A DNA stretch of 64,000 bases from Paenibacillus barengoltzii NBRC 101215. GTDB lineage: Bacteria; Bacillota; Bacilli; Paenibacillales; Paenibacillaceae. The notes below the pieces were generated by a model. It worked only from the letters and a program-made list of their open reading frames with translations, made no database searches and was not told where the DNA came from. The stretch lies in the NCBI RefSeq assembly GCF_004000745.1, contig NZ_BILV01000023.1:1-64000 (forward strand). The letters are read 5' to 3'. This document shows positions 16,270 through 25,968 of this stretch, one piece after another. The position numbers were made by a program, and so were the translations under genes. Numbering within the stretch: the first letter of the stretch is position 1; each line of letters opens with the position of its first letter.

Positions 16270-18060
16270 TTATTTGTATAACGGCCCAAACGCAGCGCAA
16301 GCCCGGAAGTCGGCGCTCTCCGCATCCTCAGTACCGAACAGGCCCCAAGCCCGCGGGCGGAACACCTTCTCCTTCGGTACGTTGTGCATGCTGACCGGAA
16401 TGCGCAAAATCGAGGCCAGCGTAATCAAGTCGGCGCCGATATGGCCGTAGCTGATGACCCCGTGGTTCGCGCCCCAATGATCCATCACGTCATAAACGCT
16501 GGTAAACGCGCCGCTGCCGGTCAGATTTGGAGCAAACCACGTTGAAGGCCACGTCGGGTCGGTCCGCTTGTCGAGCGTATCATGCACATGCTCCGGCAGG
16601 TCCACCGAGTAGCCCTCGGCGATTTGCAGCACGGGGCCAAGCCCTTTGACCAGGTTGAGCCGGGTCATCGTCATCGGCATGCCGCCGCGGGTCAAGTAGT
16701 CGGTGGAGAACCCGCCGCCCCGGAAATATTCCAGCGAAGCCGGACGGAACTGAGTGGCCTGCAGCATGCGCGCGACCTCTTCCTCGCTGATCTCCCAGAA
16801 CGGCTTGATGACGGGATCGCCGTCTTTCATCTGCTCGCCGGTGCCGTCAAGCGCCGCCGAACCGGAGTTGATCAGATGCAGGATGCCTCCTGCTGCCCGG
16901 CCCTCCAGCTTGTAGCCAGTCACCCGCTCCACGGATGCCGGGCTCCAGTACGTCCGCACATCGGCAAAAATTTGCGCCGTATTCGTCAGCAAATAGCCAA
17001 ACAACATGCCAACGCCGTTGAGGCTGTCATTTTCCGTAGCCACAATATAAGGCGCACGCGTCCCGTTCCAGTCAAACGACGAGTTGAGGATCGTCTCCAT
17101 AAAATCGCCGTTCGGGAAATGATCCGTCCACTGGCGCTGTCCCTGGAAGCCGGAGGCGATCGCGTGATGGCCTTGCGCTTCCTCCTCGTAGCCCAATTCC
17201 GCTAGGCGCGGGTTGCCGATCATCAGGTCACGCGTGATCAGCGTCATTTTGACCACCGTCTCCCATTCCAGGTCTTTCCGCTCCCGCGATGTCTGCAAAT
17301 GGGCCGGGTTATTGTCCGGACCTTCTTGGCAGTTCTGCTTCACCCAAGCCAGCGCCGCCTGGTATTCTTCGGGATCGTATATCCCTTCCTCCATCCGCCG
17401 CGTGAACTCGGTCATGTCGATATACTCGTTGCGCATCCCCAGATACTCTTGGAAAAAGGTATCGTTCACCATCGAACCAGCAATTCCCATCGACACCGAG
17501 CCCATCGACAAATACGCTCGATCACGCATCATCGCGGCTGCCAGCCCGCTCCGGGCAAAACGCAGCAGCTTCTCCTGCACGTCCGCCGGAATCCGGTCAT
17601 CGCCTTCATCCTGCACATCCTCGCCGTAGATGCCAAAGGCCGGAAGCCCTTTTTGCGCATGGGCGGATAACACGGCGGCCAAATACACCGCTCCCGGTCG
17701 GCCGGTGCCGTTAAAGCCCCACACCGCCTTTGGAATCTGCGGATCGGTATCCATCGTTTCCGTGCCGTAGCACCAGCACGGCGTTACAGTGATGGACACC
17801 CCGACTTCCGCCGCCTTGAATTTCTTCGCTGCCGCCGCCGCTTCAGCGACGCCGCCGATGCAGGTATCAGCGATCACGCATTCGACCGGTTGTCCGTTCG
17901 GATAACGGAGCTCCGCCTCTAACAGCCGAGCTACCGCTTTGGCCAAGTTCATCGTTTGCTCCTCCAGGGATTCGCGTACCCCTCTTCGTCTGCCGTCAAT
18001 CGTTGGACGAATGCCGATCTTCGGGAACCCGTCCCGCCATCTGTAACCGTTTTCAACCAT
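16270..18060 (-). CDS. fucI: L-fucose isomerase
   Basis: Converts L-fucose to L-fuculose; a manganese-dependent hexameric enzyme of about 590-600 aa, and this frame gives 596. Recognisable stretches include [54 protein letters not shown] and the C-terminal [11 protein letters not shown]-like segment ([25 protein letters not shown]). The ATG at 18060 has AAGGAGG ten bases upstream; a TTG two codons earlier is possible. It is the first gene of the fucose operon. Confidence 0.95.
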   Translation of the reverse strand: MVENGYRWRDGFPKIGIRPTIDGRRRGVRESLEEQTMNLAKAVARLLEAELRYPNGQPVECVIADTCIGGVAEAAAAAKKFKAAEVGVSITVTPCWCYGTETMDTDPQIPKAVWGFNGTGRPGAVYLAAVLSAHAQKGLPAFGIYGEDVQDEGDDRIPADVQEKLLRFARSGLAAAMMRDRAYLSMGSVSMGIAGSMVNDTFFQEYLGMRNEYIDMTEFTRRMEEGIYDPEEYQAALAWVKQNCQEGPDNNPAHLQTSRERKDLEWETVVKMTLITRDLMIGNPRLAELGYEEEAQGHHAIASGFQGQRQWTDHFPNGDFMETILNSSFDWNGTRAPYIVATENDSLNGVGMLFGYLLTNTAQIFADVRTYWSPASVERVTGYKLEGRAAGGILHLINSGSAALDGTGEQMKDGDPVIKPFWEISEEEVARMLQATQFRPASLEYFRGGGFSTDYLTRGGMPMTMTRLNLVKGLGPVLQIAEGYSVDLPEHVHDTLDKRTDPTWPSTWFAPNLTGSGAFTSVYDVMDHWGANHGVISYGHIGADLITLASILRIPVSMHNVPKEKVFRPRAWGLFGTEDAESADFRACAAFGPLYK

Positions 18061-18086
18061 AGCCAACCTGCCTCCTTGGACAATGA

Positions 18087-18123
18087 ATTATAGTCCCATT
18101 CTATCGTTCGCTCCGCCCGTTCG
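18087..18123 (-). promoter_or_regulatory. Promoter region of the fucose operon
   Basis: Minus strand TATAAT (18087-18092) without a recognisable -35 hexamer. Two direct copies of CGTTCG/CGAACG (18105-18110 and 18118-18123) overlap the -35 position, a layout typical of promoters activated by AraC-type proteins; an AraC-type gene is divergent from it. Confidence 0.45.
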
Positions 18124-18272
18124 AGAACCTACTATTTTGCCATCTTCCCCGCACAACATCGCAAAAAAGTGAACCCTCCCGTGCCTCCGCATCTGCCTAT
18201 TCCTAGAAAATCCTCCCATCCTGCCTCACATCCGTTATAATGGAGCTATCCAATGTTCGGGAGGAACTGATC

Positions 18273-19115
18273 GTGCCGAAAATCGAAATTCCTTATCGCA
18301 AAAGCGACCGTTTTCGTTTCAAAAAAACGCCCGAATTACTCTACGCCGGCCAGGTCGTCGACGAGCGCCGCTTCTACGCGCCGCCGCAGATCCACGATTA
18401 TTGCGAGATCCTGTATATCGTCGAAGGCCGCGGGGAATTCCGCATCGGCGGCACCATCTATGAAGTACATCCCGGGGATGTCGCTGTCTATAATGCCGGC
18501 GTCCCGCATGAAGAGCGTTCGATCAGCACCGAACCGTTTAAGGTCATTTATTGCGGTGTCGGCAACGTGCATATTGACGGCGTGCCGCCGGGGCAGCTGC
18601 TGCCCGCCTCCGTCGACCCGGTCATTCCGTGCGAGAAATACGCCTACAAAGTGGAGAGCTACCTGTCGGAGATGCTTCAGGAATGCGACTCCCAAGTGCT
18701 CGGATATGAGACGCTCAGCAATAATCTGCTCATGTCACTGATCACGCTGCTATACCGGATCGTGGACGTGAAGCATCCGTTTGATCCGCTGAAGGACAAG
18801 AACGAAATTACCGTCCGCACCAAGCAATTTATCGATAAGAACTACACCCGCAGCATCACGCTTAAAGAGATCGCCGATACCCTCTACGTCAGCCAACACT
18901 ATTTATCTCATCTCTTTAAAAAAGAACTCGGCGATTCCCCCGTCAACTACCTTATTAACCGCCGGATTGAAGAGGCCAAGCGCCTGCTCCGGGAAACCAA
19001 TGCGCCGATTCACGAAGTCGCCGCCCGGGTCGGTTACGGGAACGACAAATACTTCTCGATGCTGTTCAAGAAGGTGACCGGCCAATCGCCCAGCACTTTC
19101 CGGGAAATGAACTAA
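18273..19115 (+). CDS. AraC-family regulator of the fucose operon
   Basis: 280-aa activator with an N-terminal cupin sensor (about 15-130; IHDYCEILYIVEGRGEFRIGG, HPGDVAVYNAGVPHE) and a C-terminal double helix-turn-helix (about 180-280; SITLKEIADTLYVSQHYLSHLFKKELG, IHEVAARVGYGNDKYFSMLFKKVTG). The start is a GTG at 18273 preceded by GGGAGG and eight bases; an ATG at 18240 belongs to the promoter, where TATAAT is seen at 18234-18239. Divergence from fucI suggests it senses L-fucose or an intermediate. Confidence 0.8.
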   Translation: MPKIEIPYRKSDRFRFKKTPELLYAGQVVDERRFYAPPQIHDYCEILYIVEGRGEFRIGGTIYEVHPGDVAVYNAGVPHEERSISTEPFKVIYCGVGNVHIDGVPPGQLLPASVDPVIPCEKYAYKVESYLSEMLQECDSQVLGYETLSNNLLMSLITLLYRIVDVKHPFDPLKDKNEITVRTKQFIDKNYTRSITLKEIADTLYVSQHYLSHLFKKELGDSPVNYLINRRIEEAKRLLRETNAPIHEVAARVGYGNDKYFSMLFKKVTGQSPSTFREMN

Positions 19116-19147
19116 GCCTTGCAGCGATGGGCTGCAAGGCTTTTATT
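19114..19147 (+). terminator. Terminator after the AraC gene
   Basis: Perfect 12-base stem AAGCCTTGCAGC / GCTGCAAGGCTT with loop GATGG, then TTATTTT. It overlaps the AraC stop codon and separates it from the convergent gene that ends at 19157. Confidence 0.9.
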
Positions 19148-19156
19148 TTGCCAGTT

Positions 19157-20854
19157 TCAAGAGGTAACCTCCAGTTGGAATTCCATATGTGTGACTGCCT
19201 CTGGTGATCCCGGGCGATAGGGATAAATGATTTCCACGCAGCCATCCCGTTCCCGGACGATCGGCTCTGGAGCTGCAGCTTCCACACGCAGCGCCAATCC
19301 GGGAAAAGACCAGATCGTGGGGCTCACCCCCGATGCGGTCACCGCAGGGCCGCACACCTCAAAATAGACGTCCAGCGGTCTGTCCTGCTCCAAGATCACC
19401 GAGGCGGTCAATTTACCCGGCGACGCTTCTGCTTCCACATAATAGCCGCGCAGATGGGTGTTCCAGCTGCCCTCCGGCTCCCGGCGGATTAACCGCAACG
19501 CGTAGCGGCCTCCATCCTCACTCTGCCAATGGATCGTTGCCGGATGCAGCTGACCGTTCGTATTGCGGCTGCCTGAACATGCGCCGATCATCAGGTTCCG
19601 CCCCAGCCATGCAGTGGCCGTACACACGAAGCGGTTCTTACCGGGCTGATCCCGTTCGCACAGCTCGCGATATTGCCGAGTCACCCTCCGCTCCTCCGGC
19701 TCGCCAAGCAGCTTGGGCTTAACTGGCTCCGGTACATCCACGCCAACCAGCGCGATTATCGGATCATGCCCCGTCTCACAATTCACCCCGGCCAGATGCT
19801 TGAATCGTTCGCCAAACGCGAGATACAAGAACACGCCCAGCGAGCTGTGGGCCGTCATTTCCATCTCGTAGGCGCGGGCATAGGGGCCAGCCATATTTTC
19901 CAAGCCCGGGTGATAAAATAACGCAATCGTCTCCCACAACGCCTGCTCAATCGTATGTCCTATCGTTTTGAACCGATCGGTTCGGGCATATTTGCGGATT
20001 AGACCAAGCACGGTGAGGTCAACCCCGTAATAGGTGGTCGAATTAAACTCGGCGAACGTGCCAAATTCATGAAATTCTTCGAGGAATCGCTCTGCCTCAC
20101 CGTCGGCATGACGAATCCACGCTTCATTGCCATAACGATACCCGTAATAATGGGTGACAAACAGATGCATCAGCTCGATGTTCGTATTCATCGGCACCGC
20201 ATCCGACAGCCTGCGGTCGATGGAGCCGGTGACAGCTTTGACCATCGCATCATCCATGCGCTGAACCAACTCCCGGGGGAGTCTGGGCTCAAAATGCTCC
20301 AAAATCACGGCGAACGCGCAGGCGATAAACTCCCGCCAATTCGGGTCATAGCTTCGCCAGACCGGGGGAATGACTCGATCCGCCGCCCTCGCCAAGGCAT
20401 CCTCTGCTTCCTTCCTGCTGACGTTTATTTTCCCGTTGCCTGCCACACCAAGCTCCTCGGCCAGATGACCGGAGATCTTCTCCAACAGGCTTGTAACGTA
20501 GTATGCGAAGCCCGGTCCGAAACGTTTCCACGGATAACCGCCCCGGGGAGGATCTGCCGCTTGCGGTGCAGTTTTAAACGTGCCGTGAAAGATTTCGTCC
20601 GGCGCATCAAGTTGCAGGTTCAGCACCTCATTCAACACAGCGCAAGCCCGCTCCGTATCCCCTTCGCCGTTCCGGATTAACAATCCGACGGCATAATGCG
20701 CACTGCCGCGAGTTGAATGCCACTCGCTCCGCCCGTCCTCCGCATTTCGCAGCAGGTGTTTGGCCTCGTCATAATGACGGTCCATTTCCTCCAACGCCTG
20801 CTTCACCAAAAACACCTGCTCCGGTGTCATGTGCTCCAGCATGCTGCCCGCCAT
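19157..20854 (-). CDS. Uncharacterised large protein in oligosaccharide operon
   Basis: 565-aa cytosolic protein, no signal peptide or membrane segment. The N-terminal two thirds are alpha-helical with regularly spaced aromatic-rich helices (for example MNTNIELMHLFVTHYYGYRYG and FAEFNSTTYYGVDLTVLGLIRKYA), suggesting an alpha/alpha toroid; the last third is beta-rich. Such folds are common in glycoside hydrolases and polysaccharide lyases, but I cannot assign a family or catalytic residues. The ATG at 20854 has AGGAAGGA ten bases upstream and follows the stop of the GH105 gene by four bases. It is the last gene of the six-gene transporter operon, so it probably acts on the imported oligosaccharide. 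Confidence 0.7.
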   Translation of the reverse strand: MAGSMLEHMTPEQVFLVKQALEEMDRHYDEAKHLLRNAEDGRSEWHSTRGSAHYAVGLLIRNGEGDTERACAVLNEVLNLQLDAPDEIFHGTFKTAPQAADPPRGGYPWKRFGPGFAYYVTSLLEKISGHLAEELGVAGNGKINVSRKEAEDALARAADRVIPPVWRSYDPNWREFIACAFAVILEHFEPRLPRELVQRMDDAMVKAVTGSIDRRLSDAVPMNTNIELMHLFVTHYYGYRYGNEAWIRHADGEAERFLEEFHEFGTFAEFNSTTYYGVDLTVLGLIRKYARTDRFKTIGHTIEQALWETIALFYHPGLENMAGPYARAYEMEMTAHSSLGVFLYLAFGERFKHLAGVNCETGHDPIIALVGVDVPEPVKPKLLGEPEERRVTRQYRELCERDQPGKNRFVCTATAWLGRNLMIGACSGSRNTNGQLHPATIHWQSEDGGRYALRLIRREPEGSWNTHLRGYYVEAEASPGKLTASVILEQDRPLDVYFEVCGPAVTASGVSPTIWSFPGLALRVEAAAPEPIVRERDGCVEIIYPYRPGSPEAVTHMEFQLEVTS

Positions 20855-20858
20855 TTTA

Positions 20859-23099
20859 TCATCGTCCTTCCTCGGCAGATCCAAAGGCCTTCAACTGCAT
20901 CACTTCCACTGCGGCCAACATCATAATGCCGATGCCGTGATTGTCGTTCCGAACCGTCCGCAGATCCTCCATATAATAATCCGGCGAGAAGGAATACCGG
21001 GAACCGCTGCAGACGCCATGGACATTGCCCTGGCGGTCAATCGCCTGCGCGGTCAGCCCTCTCCATCCTTTAAGCGCCGCCTCAGCGTAAGGCCCCTCGC
21101 GATCAAGCCAGCCGAAGCGAACGCCGCGGGAAAAGGCATAGACAAACATCGCAGTACAGGATGCCTCCAAATAAGCGTCCGGCCGATTTAGAACCTGGTG
21201 CCATAACCCGGAATCGGATTGAAGTGCGGCAATGCCTTGACTTAATTCACGGAACATCGCCAGCAGCTCCTCCCGATCCTCATGCGTTTCGGGCAGCCGC
21301 TCCAGCAGCTCGCTTAACGAAAACAGCACCCACCCATTCCCCCGTCCCCAAGGGATTCGGGTTGGCAGGCCGTATTTAAAGTCATAAACATGGGACATGA
21401 TCTGCTGTTCGCTCATATACAGATAGCGCTTAAAGCGTAAAAACTGCTTCGCCGCTTCATCGATAGCATCAGCCTCCCCCGTCACCATCGAATAACGGAC
21501 GAGAAACGGGGCGCTCATATACAAATCGTCTGCCCACATCGTATCAGCCGAATATTCACCTTCACAACGCCGGTAAAAGGCTCCGTCCTCCCGACGTTCT
21601 AACCGATGCAGCATAAAATCGGCGATCGTGTCCGCAATCTGGCGGAACTCAGCCTGCTCCGCTCCATCTAAATAAGCTTCCAGCATCGCGGATCCGAAGG
21701 AGCCGCAATTGTCCAGCATCCGCATGAGCACCAGCTGATGGTTGATCCCCGGAAAACCGTATTCCTCCCGGTCCCAAAGCGAGTATTCATACATTTCCGT
21801 ACAGGTGGAAATATGGGAGAGGGCATAGCGCCGGATGTCTGGGCGATTTAATGCCTTCGCCGTGCGGAGTAAGCCATACATCGTCACGCCCAGCGGGTAA
21901 TCCCAGCGCCCGAAATTGGTGGCTCCTTCTGTTGTCCACTTGTTGCTTAGCATGGCATTTTCGTAAAAAGGCCGCACGCGCATCTCCGGAGCATCCACCT
22001 CCCAGTAAATCGGGCCTCCCAAACCGTCAAACGGCCTCTTGAGCGTGCGGACCTCTTGCGGCTTCAGCATCCTTTCCGCCGGAAAGGGGCCGAGGTACAA
22101 CCACGGGCTGGGATTGCCATGAACCTTCACCGGATCAGTGAAAGCCAGCGGCTTCCCCCCGGCTTCCGCCGCCAGTTCGAAGCCCCAGCGTTCCTTCGCG
22201 CTTTCCGTTCGCACCACGATCTGCCGAACTCCCGGCTGTACCTTTGCTTGAATATGGAACGGTCCACCGCCCGTAACGGTGGTTGCCAGCGTATCATCCA
22301 CCCAGATCTGCGTCGTTCCCCAAACGGTTCCGCTCAGCTCGATGCTATCGGCGGAGGCTGGGATACGGACCGAACTCCAGGCATAAGCCGCTGCAGGCTG
22401 AGCCGGATTGCCACAGATTCGTTCCAGATTCGGCAGTCCTTGTGATTGTTCCGGCCATTTTACTGCCGGAAACCATTTCAACCCAGTCGCCGCTTCAGAT
22501 CCTTGCCAATCCGGATAAGCCTGGCCTTGGTCGCTTCCACCGAAGCAGGCCGTCTTCACCGGCTCGGAATACACCCAGCCAGCACTCCCCTGCCGGTCGG
22601 CAAACGGGGCTAAGACCTGCAGAATCCGTACCTTCGCTTCATCGGCCCCGAACCGGCAGCCGAAGCCGGAGGGAGTTTTTCGCGCCTCGATCAGCAGTGT
22701 GTTCCAGCCCGAGGTGAATACGAGCGGCACCTTAATTCGCGCCTTGGGGTCGAGTTCGTCAACAACCGTAGAACGGTATTCCAACTTCTCGTTTACGAAC
22801 AGCCGCACCGGCCCCAACGGCTCCAAGACACCGTCGATCGCCCGCTCCCCGTCACTCCAGACCAGCCCGTACGCATAGACGTAATCACCATCCTCCGCAT
22901 GCGGAAGCTTGGCGGGAAAGTCCATGTCATACAAGCCTTCTGCCGTCTGCAAAATTCCCGTTTTGGAGAAAGTGCGCAGCGCAAACGGGATCGGCGGATT
23001 CGCCCCGATATACCTTGCGGCGATCACTTCCAAAATCCGTTCGTCTTCTTCACCGAAGCCATAATAGGAACTTTTCCGATCCTCCATATATTCGCCCAA
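20859..23099 (-). CDS. GH105 unsaturated glycuronyl/rhamnogalacturonyl hydrolase with N-terminal beta domains
   Basis: 746-aa cytosolic enzyme. Residues from about 370 to the C terminus form the GH105 (YteR/RhiN) alpha/alpha barrel: RWDYPLGVTMYGLL, ADTMWADDLYMSAPFL with the expected general-acid Asp, WGRGNGWVLFSLSELL, YLEASCTAMFVYAFSRG, GVCSGSRYSF and NDNHGIGIMMLA. The first ~350 residues are an extra beta-rich region, unusual because single-domain GH105 proteins are about 370 aa. GH105 enzymes remove the unsaturated uronic acid left by polysaccharide lyases. The start is a TTG at 23099 with AGGAG eight bases upstream; the next ATG (23087) is too far from it. Confidence 0.88.
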   Translation of the reverse strand: MGEYMEDRKSSYYGFGEEDERILEVIAARYIGANPPIPFALRTFSKTGILQTAEGLYDMDFPAKLPHAEDGDYVYAYGLVWSDGERAIDGVLEPLGPVRLFVNEKLEYRSTVVDELDPKARIKVPLVFTSGWNTLLIEARKTPSGFGCRFGADEAKVRILQVLAPFADRQGSAGWVYSEPVKTACFGGSDQGQAYPDWQGSEAATGLKWFPAVKWPEQSQGLPNLERICGNPAQPAAAYAWSSVRIPASADSIELSGTVWGTTQIWVDDTLATTVTGGGPFHIQAKVQPGVRQIVVRTESAKERWGFELAAEAGGKPLAFTDPVKVHGNPSPWLYLGPFPAERMLKPQEVRTLKRPFDGLGGPIYWEVDAPEMRVRPFYENAMLSNKWTTEGATNFGRWDYPLGVTMYGLLRTAKALNRPDIRRYALSHISTCTEMYEYSLWDREEYGFPGINHQLVLMRMLDNCGSFGSAMLEAYLDGAEQAEFRQIADTIADFMLHRLERREDGAFYRRCEGEYSADTMWADDLYMSAPFLVRYSMVTGEADAIDEAAKQFLRFKRYLYMSEQQIMSHVYDFKYGLPTRIPWGRGNGWVLFSLSELLERLPETHEDREELLAMFRELSQGIAALQSDSGLWHQVLNRPDAYLEASCTAMFVYAFSRGVRFGWLDREGPYAEAALKGWRGLTAQAIDRQGNVHGVCSGSRYSFSPDYYMEDLRTVRNDNHGIGIMMLAAVEVMQLKAFGSAEEGR

Positions 23100-23140
23100 G
23101 TTGATGTCTCCTTCCCTTCTAACCCTGGCTAGATCTTTGA

Positions 23141-24988
23141 CTAGGGTGAAAGCTTGAGTTCAAACGTCCGGTCATAAGGTGTCAGCAGATTCACGACGAG
23201 CGCCCGGCAATTGACGGGGATCGCGGTATTGTTTAACCCTGCAGCTTGATGTTCCATCACACCGCCATGCAGCTCAATCCAATCCTCACCGGAGGAGAAG
23301 CGGACCTTCCCCTGCTTCCAGAACCACATCCCGTTCTCCGCCTGTTCCACCATCTCTTCGCCCGACATCTCGCTTTCTTGGCCAAAGAGGAACGTAAGCT
23401 GCGTTAGAATCGGTTCTTCACGGGCGCATTGAACGCGAAGGCTCCACCCCTCTGCGGTCTCCAAGACCTCGACCTCGACCCGATGCTGCTGCTCATGGGT
23501 AACCGCCCGCTGATGATGGGGCAGCAAATACCAGGGGCTCACCGGCCCACTCGCCGTTTCGGGCAAGAGCTCCTTCACAACGGGAGCATAATATCCCTTG
23601 CGTTCCGTAGCAGATAGGCGGTAGCCAGACTTTGAGCTTCGTCTCAAGCCGCGCTCCTGCACCTTACCCTGCTTCTCTCCCTGGTCGTGCACTTCCCTCT
23701 GCGCTTGTGCCTCCTCCGCCGCATGCTCAAGCACCTCCATCCGCTCCAGCTTCACGTACCCTGGCGCGAACGCAGATGCCAGCTGCACCGCCAGCAGCCG
23801 CACGCTGCCGTGTCGCAAGGCAAAGAAGGAATTCGCTTCCGTCATCACGGTGGCACTTGTCTTCCCATGCCGATGACGAGCAATTGGTGCGCCAAAATCG
23901 GGATGCAGCTTGCTGTGGTATATTCGCCCGTGGTGTCCGGCCGCCTCCATCCCGCTTAAGTATCGCTCACGTGGAAAGCTGCCGTTGAGCACGACCCGAT
24001 AGTCTTCCGGCAAAGGGATAGGTGGAATCGCCGGCTGACGGAGCTCGGGATAACGAAGCAATCCCAGAAGCGCATGGTTCGGCAATCCGCCCGGATGCCT
24101 CAACGAACGGCCGGCCAGTTCGGCGATGGCCTCGAACAGCGGGTCTTTGTCGCGGTTCGCCAGCCATTTAGCCGCAAGGAAATAACCGCTCATATCAAAC
24201 GGATAGCCATAATCCTGGCGTCCGGAGTAATCCGTGACCACCTCTCCGTTCGGGTGGATCAAATACACCATCATCCGCAGGTTGCGGCGAACCGGTTCAA
24301 GCAGCGCAGGCAACCCCAATTGCTCGGCAGCAAAGATCATAACGATGTCGCTGACCGCGTTATAGATTCCGTTGCTGCGTTCCGTCCACTCGCCGTCTTC
24401 CGTGCAGTCGATCCCTTCCGCAAGCCATGCTTCCGCCCGCTCCTTCAACTCCGGCCGTCCAGTCAGCTTGTACATGAACCCAAGCGCAGAGCACAATACC
24501 CAGCGATGATTGGGTGTATGACAACCGCCCGTCAATAGCACCGGCAGCGTCCGCTCCAGGAAAAGCCGAATCTTGTCTGCCGCTTCCCGAACCGGGGCAT
24601 ATTCGACCGTATGAGCATCGAGCAGCTCATAGACCTGGGCAAGTCCGCTTACTACAAAAGCGGTATCAGGCGGCGAATGCAAATTGGTCCAGGGCGGCGT
24701 GATTGAGCCGTCGGCATGCTGCGACCGCAGCATAAACTGGGCCGCCAGTTCCAAACGCTTCAGCAATGTCTCGCTGTGATAAAACCGGGAATCCTCGTTC
24801 ACCAGAGCGCATGCCCAGATGGCCATATCCTTCGGCGTTCCGCCGTGGCTCGGCCAAGCGATTCCGTTTGCCGGGTCGATGACTCCGCCATAAAAGCGAT
24901 TTTCCGGATCAAGAACCTGCAGCTCCATCGCCGCTTGCGCGAACTCATCGTTCATAGCCACCAGCTTGTCGTAAATTTCCTGTTCCAA
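23141..24988 (-). CDS. Uncharacterised toroid-type protein, probable glycan-active enzyme
   Basis: About 615 aa, cytosolic. The first ~370 residues are alpha-helical with toroid-like repeats (AIWACALVNEDSRFYHSETLLKR, GGCHTPNHRWVLCSALG, ERSNGIYNAVSDIVMIF, TDYSGRQDYGYPFDMSGYFLAA) and the rest is beta-rich, a layout seen in heparinase-like polysaccharide lyases. Paired His/Tyr/Asn positions such as CHTPNHRW look catalytic, but the family is not certain. Residues about 440-475 are a charged low-complexity insert. The likely start is a TTG at 24988 after GGAGGGG; a GTG at 25015 has no ribosome binding site. It lies between the transporter genes and GH105. Confidence 0.65.
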   Translation of the reverse strand: MEQEIYDKLVAMNDEFAQAAMELQVLDPENRFYGGVIDPANGIAWPSHGGTPKDMAIWACALVNEDSRFYHSETLLKRLELAAQFMLRSQHADGSITPPWTNLHSPPDTAFVVSGLAQVYELLDAHTVEYAPVREAADKIRLFLERTLPVLLTGGCHTPNHRWVLCSALGFMYKLTGRPELKERAEAWLAEGIDCTEDGEWTERSNGIYNAVSDIVMIFAAEQLGLPALLEPVRRNLRMMVYLIHPNGEVVTDYSGRQDYGYPFDMSGYFLAAKWLANRDKDPLFEAIAELAGRSLRHPGGLPNHALLGLLRYPELRQPAIPPIPLPEDYRVVLNGSFPRERYLSGMEAAGHHGRIYHSKLHPDFGAPIARHRHGKTSATVMTEANSFFALRHGSVRLLAVQLASAFAPGYVKLERMEVLEHAAEEAQAQREVHDQGEKQGKVQERGLRRSSKSGYRLSATERKGYYAPVVKELLPETASGPVSPWYLLPHHQRAVTHEQQHRVEVEVLETAEGWSLRVQCAREEPILTQLTFLFGQESEMSGEEMVEQAENGMWFWKQGKVRFSSGEDWIELHGGVMEHQAAGLNNTAIPVNCRALVVNLLTPYDRTFELKLSP

Positions 24989-25039
24989 CCCGCCTCTCCC
25001 CCTCCGTGTAGTCACAGCATCAAAAAATAAACCGCTCCG

Positions 25040-25915
25040 TTATCCCTTCACTGCGCCAAGCATCACGCCGCTGACGAAATAACGCTGCAACCACGGGTAT
25101 ACAAGCAGGATCGGAATTGTCGCGAACATCACGCTCGCTGACTTCAAGCCTTCCGAAACGAGCTTCGTCATCGCACCAGCGCCTTCCGCTGCCAAGAGAT
25201 CGGAAATCATGTTATTTTGGATCATCTGATACAGCTTTAATTGCAACGGGTACAACTCCGGACTGTTAATATACATCAACGTATCTTGAAATCCGTTCCA
25301 CCGTCCGACCGCATAGAACAAGCTGAGGGTCGCGATCACTGGCAGCGACAGCGGCAAGATAATATGGATCAAGGTGCGAATATGACTGCTGCCATCGATC
25401 TCCGCCGATTCCTCCAGCCCCTCCGGAATGTTGTTAAAGAAAGTGATCAGGATGATCAAGTAAAATGGATTAACGAGTCCTGGAAGCACCAGAGCCCAGA
25501 TCGAATCCAACAGGTTCAAGCTGCGAACCAAAATATACTCCGGGATGATCCCTCCGCTGAAGAACATCGTGATCACGACGACCGTCATAAACAATTTGCG
25601 GCCTCTCAGCTTTCGCTTGGACAACGGGTAGCCGGCAGCGATCGTCATCAACATGCACAGCAGCGTATACAACACCGTCAACAGCACCGTAAATCCCAAA
25701 GATCGAATCATTGATGGATCCTTGAACACTTGTTTATAAGAATCAAACGTCAATTCTACCGGAAGCAAGCTGACCTTCCCGGACAGAATCGGCCCTGCTG
25801 AGCTTAAAGATACGGCGAGAATATGAACAAATGGAGCAAGACACAGCAACGTGGCGACAGCAATCACGACAAAATTGACAACATCGAACACACGGTTAGC
25901 GGTTTGTTCCTTCAC
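25040..25915 (-). CDS. Carbohydrate ABC transporter permease (LplC/YtcP type)
   Basis: 291-aa inner-membrane permease with six predicted transmembrane segments. The EAA loop that contacts the ATPase is EESAEIDGSSHIRTLIHIILPLS, and the C terminus ends in the family signature RYFVSGVMLGAVKG. GTG start with AGGAG nine bases upstream. It pairs with the permease at 25969-26871 and the binding protein at 26952-28568. No ATPase gene is present, so a shared MsmX-type ATPase encoded elsewhere is expected. Confidence 0.92.
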   Translation of the reverse strand: MKEQTANRVFDVVNFVVIAVATLLCLAPFVHILAVSLSSAGPILSGKVSLLPVELTFDSYKQVFKDPSMIRSLGFTVLLTVLYTLLCMLMTIAAGYPLSKRKLRGRKLFMTVVVITMFFSGGIIPEYILVRSLNLLDSIWALVLPGLVNPFYLIILITFFNNIPEGLEESAEIDGSSHIRTLIHIILPLSLPVIATLSLFYAVGRWNGFQDTLMYINSPELYPLQLKLYQMIQNNMISDLLAAEGAGAMTKLVSEGLKSASVMFATIPILLVYPWLQRYFVSGVMLGAVKG

Positions 25916-25968
25916 GTCCGTCCGCTCCTTTCCTCAACGTGCATACCACCTAAACCTCCCTATACTTC

